The position numbers were made by a program, and so were the translations under genes. Positions 9,495-17,771 of a stretch of DNA of 64,000 bases are shown here, in pieces. The notes beneath the pieces were generated by a model. The model ran no database searches. It worked only from the letters and a program-made list of their open reading frames with translations, and was not told where the DNA came from. This DNA comes from an uncultured Carboxylicivirga sp. (lineage in GTDB: Bacteria > Bacteroidota > Bacteroidia > Bacteroidales > Marinilabiliaceae). Position 1 is the stretch's first letter; each line of letters starts with the position of its first letter. Location: assembly GCF_963668385.1 (NCBI RefSeq), contig NZ_OY764327.1, positions 1,488,001 through 1,552,000 on the forward strand. The letters are read 5' to 3'.

Positions 9495-9893
9495 ATGAAG
9501 CCATTAGTGATTGCAGAAACCTCAAACACACCATTTGTTTTTTTTAATCCAGATAAAGGAAAATTCTTTATTGGAGGTAAAAGTATACCTGAAAATGTAA
9601 GTGCATTTTATGGTTCTGTAATAAAATGGTTAGACAATTTTATGGAGGACTCATCGAACGAAGTTGAGTTGTATCTGATAATTGAGCAAATTAACACAGG
9701 TTCGATAGATTCCATATTCCAATTGCTAAAAATTCTGGATAAATACTATTTGAAGGGGAAAAAAATATTAGTGAAATGGTATTGCGAAGAAAGAGATGAA
9801 GATATGCTTAAGATAAGCTCATTTTTTAGAAAAAAACTGCAAATGCCAATTCAAGATATTAAAATCGATTTTATAGATAAAATAAACAACTAG
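9495..9893 (+). CDS. siaC: SiaC-family regulatory phosphoprotein (DUF1987)
   Basis: This protein of about 132 residues has the DUF1987/SiaC pattern: an early TPFVFFNPDKGKFFIGGKSI strand pair, IPENVSAFYGSVIKWLD, and then VKWYCEERDEDMLK near the end. In Pseudomonas, SiaC is reversibly phosphorylated by SiaB and SiaA and controls the diguanylate cyclase SiaD. Neither a SiaA/SiaB nor a GGDEF gene is present here; it instead heads an operon with a barrel protein, a PstS-like protein and a chemoreceptor (10-bp gap to the next gene). A TTG start at 9471 would add eight residues. The family assignment is firm; the role in this operon is inference. Confidence 0.85.
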   Translation: MKPLVIAETSNTPFVFFNPDKGKFFIGGKSIPENVSAFYGSVIKWLDNFMEDSSNEVELYLIIEQINTGSIDSIFQLLKILDKYYLKGKKILVKWYCEERDEDMLKISSFFRKKLQMPIQDIKIDFIDKINN

Positions 9894-9903
9894 AACAATT
9901 CAA

Positions 9904-10986
9904 ATGAAAAGATTTGAGATTTTAACGGTCGTTTTAATAATGACTATTACATCTGTATTGGGACAAGATGAAGCCTGGGAGGTTAGAAAACAGATGACAG
10001 GATATGTTGCCACCGAATTTAATTATTTCGATAATTTAAAAGGGTATGATAAAGATATTGCTGCATCGGTTGCTGAAGCTGGATTGCTATTTAATTATCA
10101 ACCATTAAGGAATTTAACGTTTAAGGCTGTTGCAGTATATCGGCCCAATGTTAACATTGATCAGCTAATAAACGAAATTAATGCAGAGTATAAAGTAAAT
10201 AATTATCTAAACGTTAAAGTAGGGCGTTTCTTAACTCCTTTAAGTCCGATAAATACATTCTACTATGCACCAGTAAACGTTAGTGCAACATTGCCGCTTA
10301 TTACTAATTTACATCAAGTGTTTCCTCTTAATATGGATGCCCTTTCATTAAATGGTAGTATTGGTAACGATTTTAAATTCGGATATGATCTTTTTGCCGG
10401 AGGTTATCGCAATTCTGTTAATATGAAAAGCGGTGCTATGGGATTCTTCGGAACAGAAAGTGATTATTTTGAGAACTTAAACGAAACACAGTTTAGTGTT
10501 GATTACGACAGTTTTAATTCGTCGCTAAACTTTGGTGGTGGAGGTCATATTCAGGCAAGCTATAAAGATGTTATCACCCTTGGTTTTAATATGTTCAAAG
10601 GACAAAAAGAAGCAATTAGCATTACGCTTCCTCAAATGGGTCAGTTCCCGAGCGAACTACAAAAGGAAGTTTGGGGTGTGAATTTCAATTTCAAGCATAA
10701 TAACTTAAATGTTGTTGCCGAATGGTGGGATAATGATATGACAATTATGGAACAAACTTATGACACATCTGATGCTTTAGTTATTGTGAGTAATACCTTC
10801 AATAAAGTAACTCCATATGTACGATATGAAAATCACGGAGCATTTGATTCTAATATTGAGCGGTATGCTGGAGGTATCAATTATAAGCCAATTTTTGAAA
10901 CCACTTTAAAATTGGAGTATCTGCATTATGACTATCATGATTATGACCTTAATGGGGTAGTTTTAGCTGTAATTTATTCATTTTAA
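9904..10986 (+). CDS. Outer-membrane beta-barrel (porin-like) protein
   Basis: This 360-residue protein has a Sec signal peptide ending near SVLGQ and then alternating amphipathic strands with aromatic girdles, ending in a terminal strand LNGVVLAVIYSF whose last residue is Phe, as expected for BAM-assembled barrels. No named family is certain; it resembles short porins found beside phosphate-binding-like proteins. It lies 10 bp after siaC and 12 bp before a PstS-like gene, which suggests a channel supplying a periplasmic ligand to the downstream binding protein and receptor. The function is inferred from context. Confidence 0.7.
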   Translation: MKRFEILTVVLIMTITSVLGQDEAWEVRKQMTGYVATEFNYFDNLKGYDKDIAASVAEAGLLFNYQPLRNLTFKAVAVYRPNVNIDQLINEINAEYKVNNYLNVKVGRFLTPLSPINTFYYAPVNVSATLPLITNLHQVFPLNMDALSLNGSIGNDFKFGYDLFAGGYRNSVNMKSGAMGFFGTESDYFENLNETQFSVDYDSFNSSLNFGGGGHIQASYKDVITLGFNMFKGQKEAISITLPQMGQFPSELQKEVWGVNFNFKHNNLNVVAEWWDNDMTIMEQTYDTSDALVIVSNTFNKVTPYVRYENHGAFDSNIERYAGGINYKPIFETTLKLEYLHYDYHDYDLNGVVLAVIYSF

Positions 10987-10998
10987 TAGAAATCAATC

Positions 10999-11418
10999 AT
11001 GAAAAAAATAGTAACGATCCTGGTTGTGTTGTTTTGTGTAATTGGTATAACGCATTCTCAGGGTTATAAAGTAATTGTAAATAGTAAAAATTCAATATCT
11101 AGCATTAGTAAAAAGGAGTTATCGCAGATATTCTATAAGAAGAAGAAAAAATGGGACGATGGACAACGAATTGAACCAGTTGATTTGTCATCATCATCTT
11201 CTGTGCGAGCTGATTTTACAAAAAATATTCATGGCAAATCGGTTGCAGCTGTTCGTAATTATTGGCAGCAGGCAGCTTTTACTGGTGCAGGAATTGCGCC
11301 AGTTGAAAAAGCATCGGATGAAGAAGTAGTAGAGTATGTAAAAGCTCATCCAGGTGCTATAGGTTATATTTCTGGTTCGGTAAAAACTGGTGACATTAAA
11401 ATAATTACAGTTCAATAA
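10999..11418 (+). CDS. Small PstS-like periplasmic substrate-binding protein
   Basis: This 139-residue exported protein (signal peptide ending near THSQG) matches half of a phosphate-type periplasmic binding protein: the SISKKELSQIFYKKKKKWDD start, the anion-site-like DLSSSSSVRADF, and the characteristic VKAHPGAIGYISG end. Full PstS proteins are about twice as long and sit with pstCAB. No ABC transporter is present, so it is more likely a ligand sensor or chaperone than a transport component. The chemoreceptor gene 58 bp downstream has a periplasmic domain that could read its state. Confidence 0.8.
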   Translation: MKKIVTILVVLFCVIGITHSQGYKVIVNSKNSISSISKKELSQIFYKKKKKWDDGQRIEPVDLSSSSSVRADFTKNIHGKSVAAVRNYWQQAAFTGAGIAPVEKASDEEVVEYVKAHPGAIGYISGSVKTGDIKIITVQ

Positions 11419-11476
11419 TAGATCATTTCTGCATTTTCAAGCGAATATTGTATGAAATAGATGATAATTATTTATT

Positions 11477-12976
11477 ATGAGTGTTTTGACAAATGTTAAA
11501 CTGAGAAGGAAAATTGCATTTCTACCAGTCATCTTCATTTTTGCTCTGGTTCTGATAATGGTTATGAATGGGGAGTTTACTCGTGAAAATGAGCATTTAA
11601 TTGATCAAATCCGAAATAAAGATTTGGTTTATACTGAAATGAGTAGCAATTTAAAATACGATTTAAATGAATTGTATCGAATGTTTCAGGATGCCGTTGC
11701 TGCTAGTGATGAGGATAAATTAATTGAAACTAAAGAAGTATTAGTCAAGATTGACAGCTTGGTAAATACAGCGAATACTTCGGTAGATGAGGGGAAGGAT
11801 ACACTTATTGTAGCCATTAAAAATCAGATAAAACAATATTACTCTGTAGCTTATAATACTTCATCAATGATGATCAATGGTGGTTATAATGATGATGTGG
11901 TTAAGCATATTCAAGAAATGATTTCGATCCATAAAGATTTGAATATCAATATTGATTTATTAAGGGAGAGTAGCGAAGATCAAATGTCAAGTTCATTTCA
12001 AACTATTTTAAGGTATTATAAATCAACAGCAATTATAATTTCATCTACAGTAGTTTTAATGATTATTGTTTCCATTATTGGAATTATGCAAATGAATAAG
12101 CTGATTACGAAACCCGTTGTATCTATTTCTTCTAATCTGAAAGAACTTGCAGAAGGAAATATAAATATTCGTTTGGATGAAGAGATTCTAAAAAGGAAAG
12201 ATGAAATTGGAGATATCTTTAAATCATATGATTATCTGGTAAATCGATTGTCAAATGTTGTTAATGATATTAACTCAGGTGCAAATGTAGTTTCTTCTGC
12301 CAGTAAAGATTTGGAATCTACAGCTGAGATAACAAATGAAAGTGCTACTAATCAGGCTGCTTCGTTAGAAGAAATTTCATCATCAATGGAAGAAATGAAT
12401 GCAACCATTTCTCAAAATAGAGATAATGCTGTTCATGCCAATAAAATAGCAGGTGATATAGCTAATAATATAGACGTTATTAGTCGTTCTTCTAAGGATA
12501 GTTTAGATGCAACTGTGCAGATTGCTGATAAACTTAAGGTGATTGATGACATTGCAATTCAAACAAATTTATTGGCATTGAATGCAGCGGTAGAAGCGGC
12601 ACGTGCAGGGGCCGAAGGTCGTGGGTTTAGCGTGGTGGCAGCCGAAGTGCGTAAACTTGCTGAAAGAAGCAGGGAAGCGGGTATTGAAATTAATGATATT
12701 GCTACCTTAACTGTTGAAAAAACTACCGAAGCAAATAGTTTGTTAATGAATATTGTACCTGAAATAACCAGTGCGGCTAACTTAATACAGGAAATTGCCA
12801 ATGCCAGCATTGAACAGAACAACGGTGTTGAACAAGTGAATATTTCGTTGCAGGAGATGAATAGAAGTACGCAGAATAATTCTGCCACATCAGAAGAATT
12901 ATCGAAGAAAGCTGAAATACTTACCGAGCATGCGAACAGCTTAAATGAAACTATAAGTTACTTCAAGTTAGCATAG
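11477..12976 (+). CDS. Methyl-accepting chemotaxis-type receptor
   Basis: This 499-residue protein has TM1 (about 12-31), a periplasmic helical domain of about 150 residues, TM2 (about 183-205), a HAMP domain (about 206-258) and a long cytoplasmic signalling hairpin. The hairpin tip is canonical: [20 protein letters not shown] and then [18 protein letters not shown] near residues 357-398. Such receptors normally control CheA through CheW, but no che or motility gene is in the window. It is the last gene of the siaC operon and is followed by a strong terminator. It may feed into a non-flagellar output such as gliding, biofilm formation or the SiaC switch. Confidence 0.93.
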   Translation: MSVLTNVKLRRKIAFLPVIFIFALVLIMVMNGEFTRENEHLIDQIRNKDLVYTEMSSNLKYDLNELYRMFQDAVAASDEDKLIETKEVLVKIDSLVNTANTSVDEGKDTLIVAIKNQIKQYYSVAYNTSSMMINGGYNDDVVKHIQEMISIHKDLNINIDLLRESSEDQMSSSFQTILRYYKSTAIIISSTVVLMIIVSIIGIMQMNKLITKPVVSISSNLKELAEGNINIRLDEEILKRKDEIGDIFKSYDYLVNRLSNVVNDINSGANVVSSASKDLESTAEITNESATNQAASLEEISSSMEEMNATISQNRDNAVHANKIAGDIANNIDVISRSSKDSLDATVQIADKLKVIDDIAIQTNLLALNAAVEAARAGAEGRGFSVVAAEVRKLAERSREAGIEINDIATLTVEKTTEANSLLMNIVPEITSAANLIQEIANASIEQNNGVEQVNISLQEMNRSTQNNSATSEELSKKAEILTEHANSLNETISYFKLA

Positions 12977-13015
12977 TAATATACTGATAATAACTAATAA
13001 GTATTTCTCTTGATG

Positions 13016-13063
13016 TGCATGGATTTATGTAATTTACTTTACATAAATTCATGCATTTTTTTT
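13016..13063 (+). terminator. Rho-independent terminator after the chemoreceptor
   Basis: A 17-bp stem (13016-13032 with 13039-13055, one G-T pair) with a 6-nt loop is followed by eight T residues. It closes the siaC operon. Confidence 0.85.
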
Positions 13064-13101
13064 GTTGTGATTTGGTGTACATTAGGCCATAAAATACTGT
13101 T

Positions 13102-13170
13102 TCAGTAATATAGGTAAGTGTTTCAGTAACTTTGGGTAGTTATTTAATTCAATATCATCCATTTTTGTAT
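13102..13170 (+). promoter_or_regulatory. Twin-box operator and promoter, site 1 of 4
   Basis: Two direct repeats, tcagtaatataggtaa at 13102 and tcagtaactttgggta at 13123, are 21 bp apart. A tTTTGTAT -7 core follows, with TTTG at 13164, exactly 41 bp after the start of the second box. The same spacing recurs at 18453, 23154 and 37222. Here the GGTA of the second box is shifted by one base. The site drives cyclophilin-like gene 1. Binding by an AraC-type activator is inferred from two-turn spacing of direct repeats. Confidence 0.7.
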
Positions 13171-13272
13171 AAGTCAAATTGACTGGATTTTTCATTTTGA
13201 TTGTTAAAACATTACTGTTCCTTAAATTATCATTTATTTCAATATCAGATATTACAATTAAAACATCATACA

Positions 13273-13623
13273 TTGATAATAACTATTGGAAATACCCGAT
13301 TAACCGCCACTCTGGCCGATAATTCATCCGCAGAGGAATTGAAAAAAAAGCTGGCGAAAAAACCTATTACGGTTAAAATGCGCGATTATGCAAACATGGA
13401 AAAAGTGGGTTTCTTAAAACGATTTCTTCCAAAAAATGATGAGCCAATTACAACCCAACCCGGTGATCTCATTTTGTACCATGGTTGTATGTTGGTAATC
13501 TATTATGCACCTAACACATATAATTTTACGCGTTTAGGTAAGATTGATAATATAACCCGCGAAAGTCTGATGGAATTACTGGGCAAAGGCAAAGTAAAAG
13601 TAACACTGTCGTTGGAGGAATAA
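13273..13623 (+). CDS. Cyclophilin-like fold protein, copy 1 (cytoplasmic)
   Basis: This protein of about 117 residues is one of four related genes in 11 kb. It carries the family signature: TATLADNSSAEELKKKL, MRDYANMEKVGFL, TTQPGDLILYHGCMLVIYY and FTRLGKIDNIT. The match is to the cyclophilin-like domain family typified by small bacterial single-domain proteins; the biochemical activity is unknown. There is no ATG in frame. The open frame runs back to 13201, but homology with copy 2 begins at ITIGNT, so TTG 13273 is the likely start, and no signal peptide is present. It is transcribed from twin-box promoter site 1. Confidence 0.75.
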   Translation: MIITIGNTRLTATLADNSSAEELKKKLAKKPITVKMRDYANMEKVGFLKRFLPKNDEPITTQPGDLILYHGCMLVIYYAPNTYNFTRLGKIDNITRESLMELLGKGKVKVTLSLEE

Positions 13624-13851
13624 ACTGTGTGAAGATAAAATCAACGTTTATAGCATTGTTTTTAAGGTCAAAAGCGAAAAAAGTAAGCGTTGATTATTTT
13701 AGACACTGAGATTTCAATTAGTTTTAGCCTCATTGTTGTATTCATGTTTCTAAACTATTAATCAGAATTTTAAAGTTACAGTTTATTATGCCCGAAGTTT
13801 TGATGAAAATTAGGCAGACTTCAGAATGTAAATCTAATCCGTTATTTGTTT

Positions 13852-13859
13852 TAGTTTTG
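13852..13859 (+). promoter_or_regulatory. -7 box immediately before the LysE-family gene
   Basis: The octamer tagttttg matches TAnnTTTG and ends only 5 bp before the ATG at 13865. If it is used, transcription starts at or next to the start codon and the mRNA is leaderless. No good -33 element is visible. Confidence 0.4.
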
Positions 13860-13864
13860 CATTA

Positions 13865-14479
13865 ATGGAAAATTATCTGTTAAAAGGTTTGGTGGTTGGA
13901 TTAATCTTTGGAGTTCCAGCCGGAGCAATTGGAGCTTTAACTATTCAACGAGCAATGCAACGAGGTTTCGTTGCAGGATTAATAACTGGTTTCGGTTCGT
14001 CGATTGCCGATGTGTTGTATGCCTGCGTAGGTGTATTTGGTATCACTTTAATTTCCAATTTTTTGGAATCCAATCAACAAATGATAAAATTAATAGGAGG
14101 TTTTCTTTTAATTACCATAGCGATTCCTATCTTCTTCAGTAAAAGAAAACAACCCGAAGACGATAAAACAAATAGTCGGTTTGTGCTGTATTTTCTTTCA
14201 TCCTTTTCGGTGGCCATATTAAACCCCGCTACAGTATTATCTTTTGTGGTAGCTTTCTCGTCATTCGGAATTTTTGGGCAATTAAATCTTCAGCATGGAG
14301 CTCAGCTAATTATTGGAATATTAGTGAGTACAGTTTTGTGGTGGGCAATGCTAAGTGGTTTGGTATGTTTTTTTCGAAATCGTATAAATGATTCTATTTA
14401 TCAATGGCTGAATTACATTTTGGCAACTGGTTTGGCTGCTTTTGGCCTTATTGTTATTATACAGTCTTTATTACAATAA
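13865..14479 (+). CDS. LysE-family amino-acid/metabolite exporter
   Basis: This 204-residue protein has about six membrane segments and the LysE/RhtB N-terminus (GLIFGVPAGAIGALTIQRAM, near residues 13-32), followed by GFGSSIADVLYA and the mid-protein NPATVLSFV. LysE proteins are inner-membrane exporters of amino acids and related compounds. Its end lies 3 bp from the end of the convergent TMEM175-like gene. An upstream -7 box almost touches the start codon, and the next in-frame ATG would remove the first conserved segment, so 13865 is the most plausible start. Confidence 0.9.
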   Translation: MENYLLKGLVVGLIFGVPAGAIGALTIQRAMQRGFVAGLITGFGSSIADVLYACVGVFGITLISNFLESNQQMIKLIGGFLLITIAIPIFFSKRKQPEDDKTNSRFVLYFLSSFSVAILNPATVLSFVVAFSSFGIFGQLNLQHGAQLIIGILVSTVLWWAMLSGLVCFFRNRINDSIYQWLNYILATGLAAFGLIVIIQSLLQ

Positions 14480-14482
14480 AAG

Positions 14483-15106
14483 TCAGGATTCAAAATGTCT
14501 TTCATATCTCGAAATAAAGAGGTTAATAATAGATGAGGCAATTGGAATTCCCATTAAAATAAATGTAGCAAGTTTGGGTAAATAGATTGAAACTACTACA
14601 ACTAATCCCACAATACACAGAAGAACAATAAAAGGAATCCACGAATAATAAGGGTTGGAGATACGTCGCCGTTGAATCTTCTCTGTAATTTTTTGCACGC
14701 TTTTATGACTACTGCTTTGCATGACCAAACGGAAAATATACATACTAAAGTAAATCGTTATCAGAAATACAATATCATAACCAATTACAGGAATTAACGA
14801 GCCTTGATTTTGAATAACCCATTTAGTAAATAAGGGAATAAGTGATAGAAAAAACAGGAAGATAATATTTAACACCACCAATTTCTGATTAACCTTGTCA
14901 AGAAATATAAATGTTTTATGATGCTGGTTCCAGAATGCCCCTACAACTAAGAAACTGAGTAGATAGATAAATAAGGAGGAGCCAAAAGCCAGTAACTCCT
15001 TGATATCGAATGATGATGGCAATGGTATTGATAATACCATAATGGTTATAATTATAGCAATTACTCCATCGGTAAAAGCTTCTAAACGTTGTTTAGATAC
15101 GTACAT
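14483..15106 (-). CDS. TMEM175-family (DUF1211) membrane protein, putative K+ channel
   Basis: This 207-residue protein shows the TMEM175 signature at the start of TM1, RLEAFTDGVIAIIITIMVL, and about six membrane segments in total, one bacterial TMEM175 unit. Bacterial members form tetrameric potassium-permeable channels without the usual selectivity filter. It is convergent with the LysE-family gene and separated from the HxlR regulator by about 70 bp in the same direction, so read-through from that gene is possible. Confidence 0.88.
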   Translation of the reverse strand: MYVSKQRLEAFTDGVIAIIITIMVLSIPLPSSFDIKELLAFGSSLFIYLLSFLVVGAFWNQHHKTFIFLDKVNQKLVVLNIIFLFFLSLIPLFTKWVIQNQGSLIPVIGYDIVFLITIYFSMYIFRLVMQSSSHKSVQKITEKIQRRRISNPYYSWIPFIVLLCIVGLVVVVSIYLPKLATFILMGIPIASSIINLFISRYERHFES

Positions 15107-15174
15107 GATTAATGAATTGGTTTGTGTGACCTAATTTAATATGAAAACCATCTGTGCATTATATTTGAATAATG

Positions 15175-15525
15175 CTATTCTACAATCTCTGTTATTTCTT
15201 TATTTGTTTGAGCAGTTTCCATTCCCCATTTTGCCATGGCTTCTAAAAGAGGAATTAGGGTCTTTCCGAAATCGGTCAGCGAGTACTCAACTTTTAGTGG
15301 AGGTTTTGAGGTATAAACTTTACGGGCTATCAAACCATCCTCTTCCAGTTGTTTTAGTTGAAGACTGATTGTACGTTCGGTTACCATAGGAAGCAACTTA
15401 CGTAGCTCACTATAACGTTTTTTTTCAATTAATTGAATTAATATTACCGCTTTCCATTTGCCTCCTATGTATTTCATAGTTAGGCTTGTGCCGCACGGAA
15501 ATTCTTTGTTGTCTATACAATACAT
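15175..15525 (-). CDS. HxlR-family transcriptional regulator
   Basis: This 116-residue winged-helix regulator has the HxlR pattern: an N-terminal Cys (FPCGTSLTMKYIGGKW), KRYSELRKLLPMVTERTISL, LKQLEEDGLIARKVY, and EYSLTDFGKTLIPLLEAMAKW. The family often senses electrophiles or aldehydes, sometimes through the conserved Cys. It is divergent from the Gfo/Idh/MocA oxidoreductase gene, and an inverted-repeat operator lies in the 95-bp gap, so it probably controls both itself and the oxidoreductase. Confidence 0.93.
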   Translation of the reverse strand: MYCIDNKEFPCGTSLTMKYIGGKWKAVILIQLIEKKRYSELRKLLPMVTERTISLQLKQLEEDGLIARKVYTSKPPLKVEYSLTDFGKTLIPLLEAMAKWGMETAQTNKEITEIVE

Positions 15526-15565
15526 CTGATACTATCCATTTTGACCGTTATTGCGAAAGTAGTAA

Positions 15566-15600
15566 ACTATATTTATTTTCACAACTATAAAAAATATAGT
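15566..15600. promoter_or_regulatory. Probable HxlR operator
   Basis: A perfect 9-bp inverted repeat, actatattt (15566-15574) with aaatatagt (15592-15600), plus a third half-site actata at 15584-15589, lies between the divergent hxlR and oxidoreductase genes. HxlR-family dimers bind similar AT-rich inverted repeats. Confidence 0.55.
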
Positions 15601-15620
15601 AAGAGTAAAGAGTTGAAAAT

Positions 15621-16703
15621 ATGAATCAACAGAAAATAAGAGTGGGATTTATTGGTTTAAACCCCCATAGCCATTGGGCTGCAACAGCCCATGTTCCGGC
15701 CTTACAGTCGTTATCAAACGATTTTGAAATTGTAGGTGTTGCTAATAGTACTCACGAGAGTGCCAAAGCAACAGCCGGAGCTATGAACCTGCCATTTGCC
15801 TTTGAAAATGCACAGGCCTTAATAGCATCACCCGAAGTTGATTTGGTGGTGGTTACTGTTAAGGTACCTTATCATTTCGAGTATGTAAAAGCTGCATTAG
15901 AAGCTGGTAAACATGTTTACTGTGAGCATCCGTTGGGAAATGGTATAGAAGAAACCAGAGAATTGGCTGCATTGGCTGAGAAAGCGGGTGTAGTAGCGGT
16001 TGCCGGAACTCAAATGGTCAACGCTCCAGAAGTTCTTTACCTTAAGAAATTGATAGACGAAGGCTATGTTGGTAAAGTATTATCCACCACTTTGATTGGT
16101 TCGGGATGGAACTGGGCGAGCGAAACGGTTGAAGATTTATATTATTTGTTTGACAATGCCAATGGAGCCAATATGCTAACCATTCCGTTAGGACATACTT
16201 TGGCAGGAGTAACAAGTGTGTTGGGTGATTTTAAATCAGTAAAAGCAAATATGTATAATAACTATACAACAGTGAAAGTAGCTGATACAGGCGAAGAAAA
16301 ACCAAAGAATGCTGAGGATCAAATATTGGTTATTGGTCAGTTAGAGAGTGGAGCGGCTGCTTCGGTGCATTACAGAGGAGGATTGTCGAGAGGAACGAAT
16401 TTGCTATGGGAAATTAATGGTACCAAAGGCGATATTCAGGTAACGGCTGATAATGGTCATGGACAGATGATGCAACTTTCGTTAAAAGGAGCACAAGGAG
16501 AGGAAACGGAATTAAAACCATTAACTCCTCCAGCTGAAATGTATGAAGGACTACCTGATAATTCCGTTGCTCGAAATGTTGCCAAAGTTTATTCTTTATT
16601 GGCTGATGATATTCGCCATAATACGCGCACTGCACCAACATTTGCCAGAGAAGTACAACTTTTTGAATTATATACAGCCATTGAAAAATCGGCTAAAGAA
16701 TAA
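15621..16703 (+). CDS. Gfo/Idh/MocA-family oxidoreductase, Gal80-like
   Basis: This 360-residue protein has an N-terminal Rossmann domain (VGFIGLNPHSHWAATAHVPA) and the C-terminal alpha/beta domain of the family. The usual catalytic motif EKP is replaced by CEHPLG near residue 115, so the canonical Lys is missing. Gal80-like members carry an E-W-P-L-G variant at this point and can bind NAD(P) without ordinary dehydrogenase activity. It could be an active sugar or aldehyde oxidoreductase with another acid/base residue, or a nucleotide-binding regulator. It is divergent from an HxlR regulator that probably controls it. Confidence 0.88.
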   Translation: MNQQKIRVGFIGLNPHSHWAATAHVPALQSLSNDFEIVGVANSTHESAKATAGAMNLPFAFENAQALIASPEVDLVVVTVKVPYHFEYVKAALEAGKHVYCEHPLGNGIEETRELAALAEKAGVVAVAGTQMVNAPEVLYLKKLIDEGYVGKVLSTTLIGSGWNWASETVEDLYYLFDNANGANMLTIPLGHTLAGVTSVLGDFKSVKANMYNNYTTVKVADTGEEKPKNAEDQILVIGQLESGAAASVHYRGGLSRGTNLLWEINGTKGDIQVTADNGHGQMMQLSLKGAQGEETELKPLTPPAEMYEGLPDNSVARNVAKVYSLLADDIRHNTRTAPTFAREVQLFELYTAIEKSAKE

Positions 16704-16750
16704 AAACTTTCAACTTCGGTTCTGATCATCTAATTGATTGGGATATTAAT

Positions 16751-16798
16751 GCTTAACTATCCGGTATTACTGACCTTTGTACCGGGTGGTTAGCTTTT
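16751..16798 (+). terminator. Probable terminator hairpin
   Basis: A stem pairs 16751-16766 with 16780-16794 through several G-T pairs and one bulge, followed by four T residues. It lies between the oxidoreductase and the DMT transporter. The T run is short, so partial read-through is possible. Confidence 0.5.
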
Positions 16799-16834
16799 GG
16801 CACGTTCGTGCATCATTCTTTTCAACTTCTTATT

Positions 16835-17737
16835 ATGGATTTTAAACAAGGGAAAGGGCACATTTCCATTATTGTGTCGTGTATTATTTTTGCTACTAAT
16901 ATAATTCTTACCAATGCACTTGTTGGTACCTGGATGACTCCCATGGGATATACACTCACTCGTTTGGTATATGGAGCTGCGGTGCTATGGATTATGAGTC
17001 TTTTCTTTAAAAGAGAAAAAGTTTCAGGTAAGGATTTATTTGTGTTGGCAATAGGTGGTGTTTTGGGTTTTATTGTATCGCAATTTGCTTTTGCATTGTC
17101 ATTACGTTATACAACCCCGGTTAACTATTCGCTTATCATGGCCATGGTACCTGTTGTGGTTTTAGTTTTATCATTCTTCTTTTTAAAGGAGAAAATTACC
17201 AGCAATAAATCCATAGGTATTTTACTTAGTGTAATTGGAGCTACAGTAATTATTCTTCAGCGAAAAACAGGCTCAGAAGTGGGGACTAACAACATATTGG
17301 GTGTTTTAATTGCGTTTTTAAGTATGTCGAGTTATGGTATTTATTTGATGATTACACGTGAAGTAAGTCAAAAATACTCTTCCATTACTATTCTTAAATG
17401 GATGTTTTTGATTACAGCTATTCTTTTATTGCCCTTTGGATATAAAGAATTGATGGAGCAAAAAATTTATTCATCAAGTGTAACTATGGTTCCTATTGTT
17501 CAACTATTAACCATACTTATATTTGATGCCACTTTAGTCTACTTTTTATTGTTGATTGCTTTACGTAACCTGAAAGCAACCACGGTTAGTACTTATATGA
17601 ATTTCTTACCGGTATTTACTTCCGTGCTGGCGGTTATTGGCGGACAAGAATTATTTACTTTAAACAAAATGCTGGCAATTGTTTTAGTTATAGGAGGAGT
17701 TACTTTGGTTACACGAAGCAATGGCAAAACAAAGTAG
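16835..17737 (+). CDS. DMT-superfamily EamA transporter
   Basis: This 300-residue protein has ten hydrophobic segments arranged as two EamA repeats of five, each ending in the hallmark pattern (PVNYSLIMAMVPVVVLVLSF in repeat 1, FLPVFTSVLAVIGGQELF in repeat 2). These are inner-membrane metabolite exporters. I chose ATG 16835 over the in-frame GTG at 16808, because the extra residues add nothing conserved and TM1 follows MDFKQGKGHISI directly. Its 3' end overlaps an in-frame upstream extension of the next gene, and the two are probably co-transcribed. Confidence 0.9.
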   Translation: MDFKQGKGHISIIVSCIIFATNIILTNALVGTWMTPMGYTLTRLVYGAAVLWIMSLFFKREKVSGKDLFVLAIGGVLGFIVSQFAFALSLRYTTPVNYSLIMAMVPVVVLVLSFFFLKEKITSNKSIGILLSVIGATVIILQRKTGSEVGTNNILGVLIAFLSMSSYGIYLMITREVSQKYSSITILKWMFLITAILLLPFGYKELMEQKIYSSSVTMVPIVQLLTILIFDATLVYFLLLIALRNLKATTVSTYMNFLPVFTSVLAVIGGQELFTLNKMLAIVLVIGGVTLVTRSNGKTK

Positions 17738-17771
17738 TTGTCCTATATTTAATACTAAAAAAAAGAAATAT

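Noticed and set aside
11477-12976. Evidence for flagellar chemotaxis.
   Set aside because: One receptor gene alone, with no che, flagellar or gliding genes in the window, does not show motility.
13082-13273. A 63-codon minus-strand open frame.
   Set aside because: It covers operator site 1 and the leader of cyclophilin-like gene 1 and has no recognisable domain.
16741-16802. A possible fifth twin-box operator upstream of the EamA transporter (two ccggt/ccggg units about 21 bp apart).
   Set aside because: The boxes do not fit the TCnGTAA...GGTA pattern, GGT spacing is 22, and no TTTG lies 41 bp from the second box. The sequence is better explained by a terminator hairpin.
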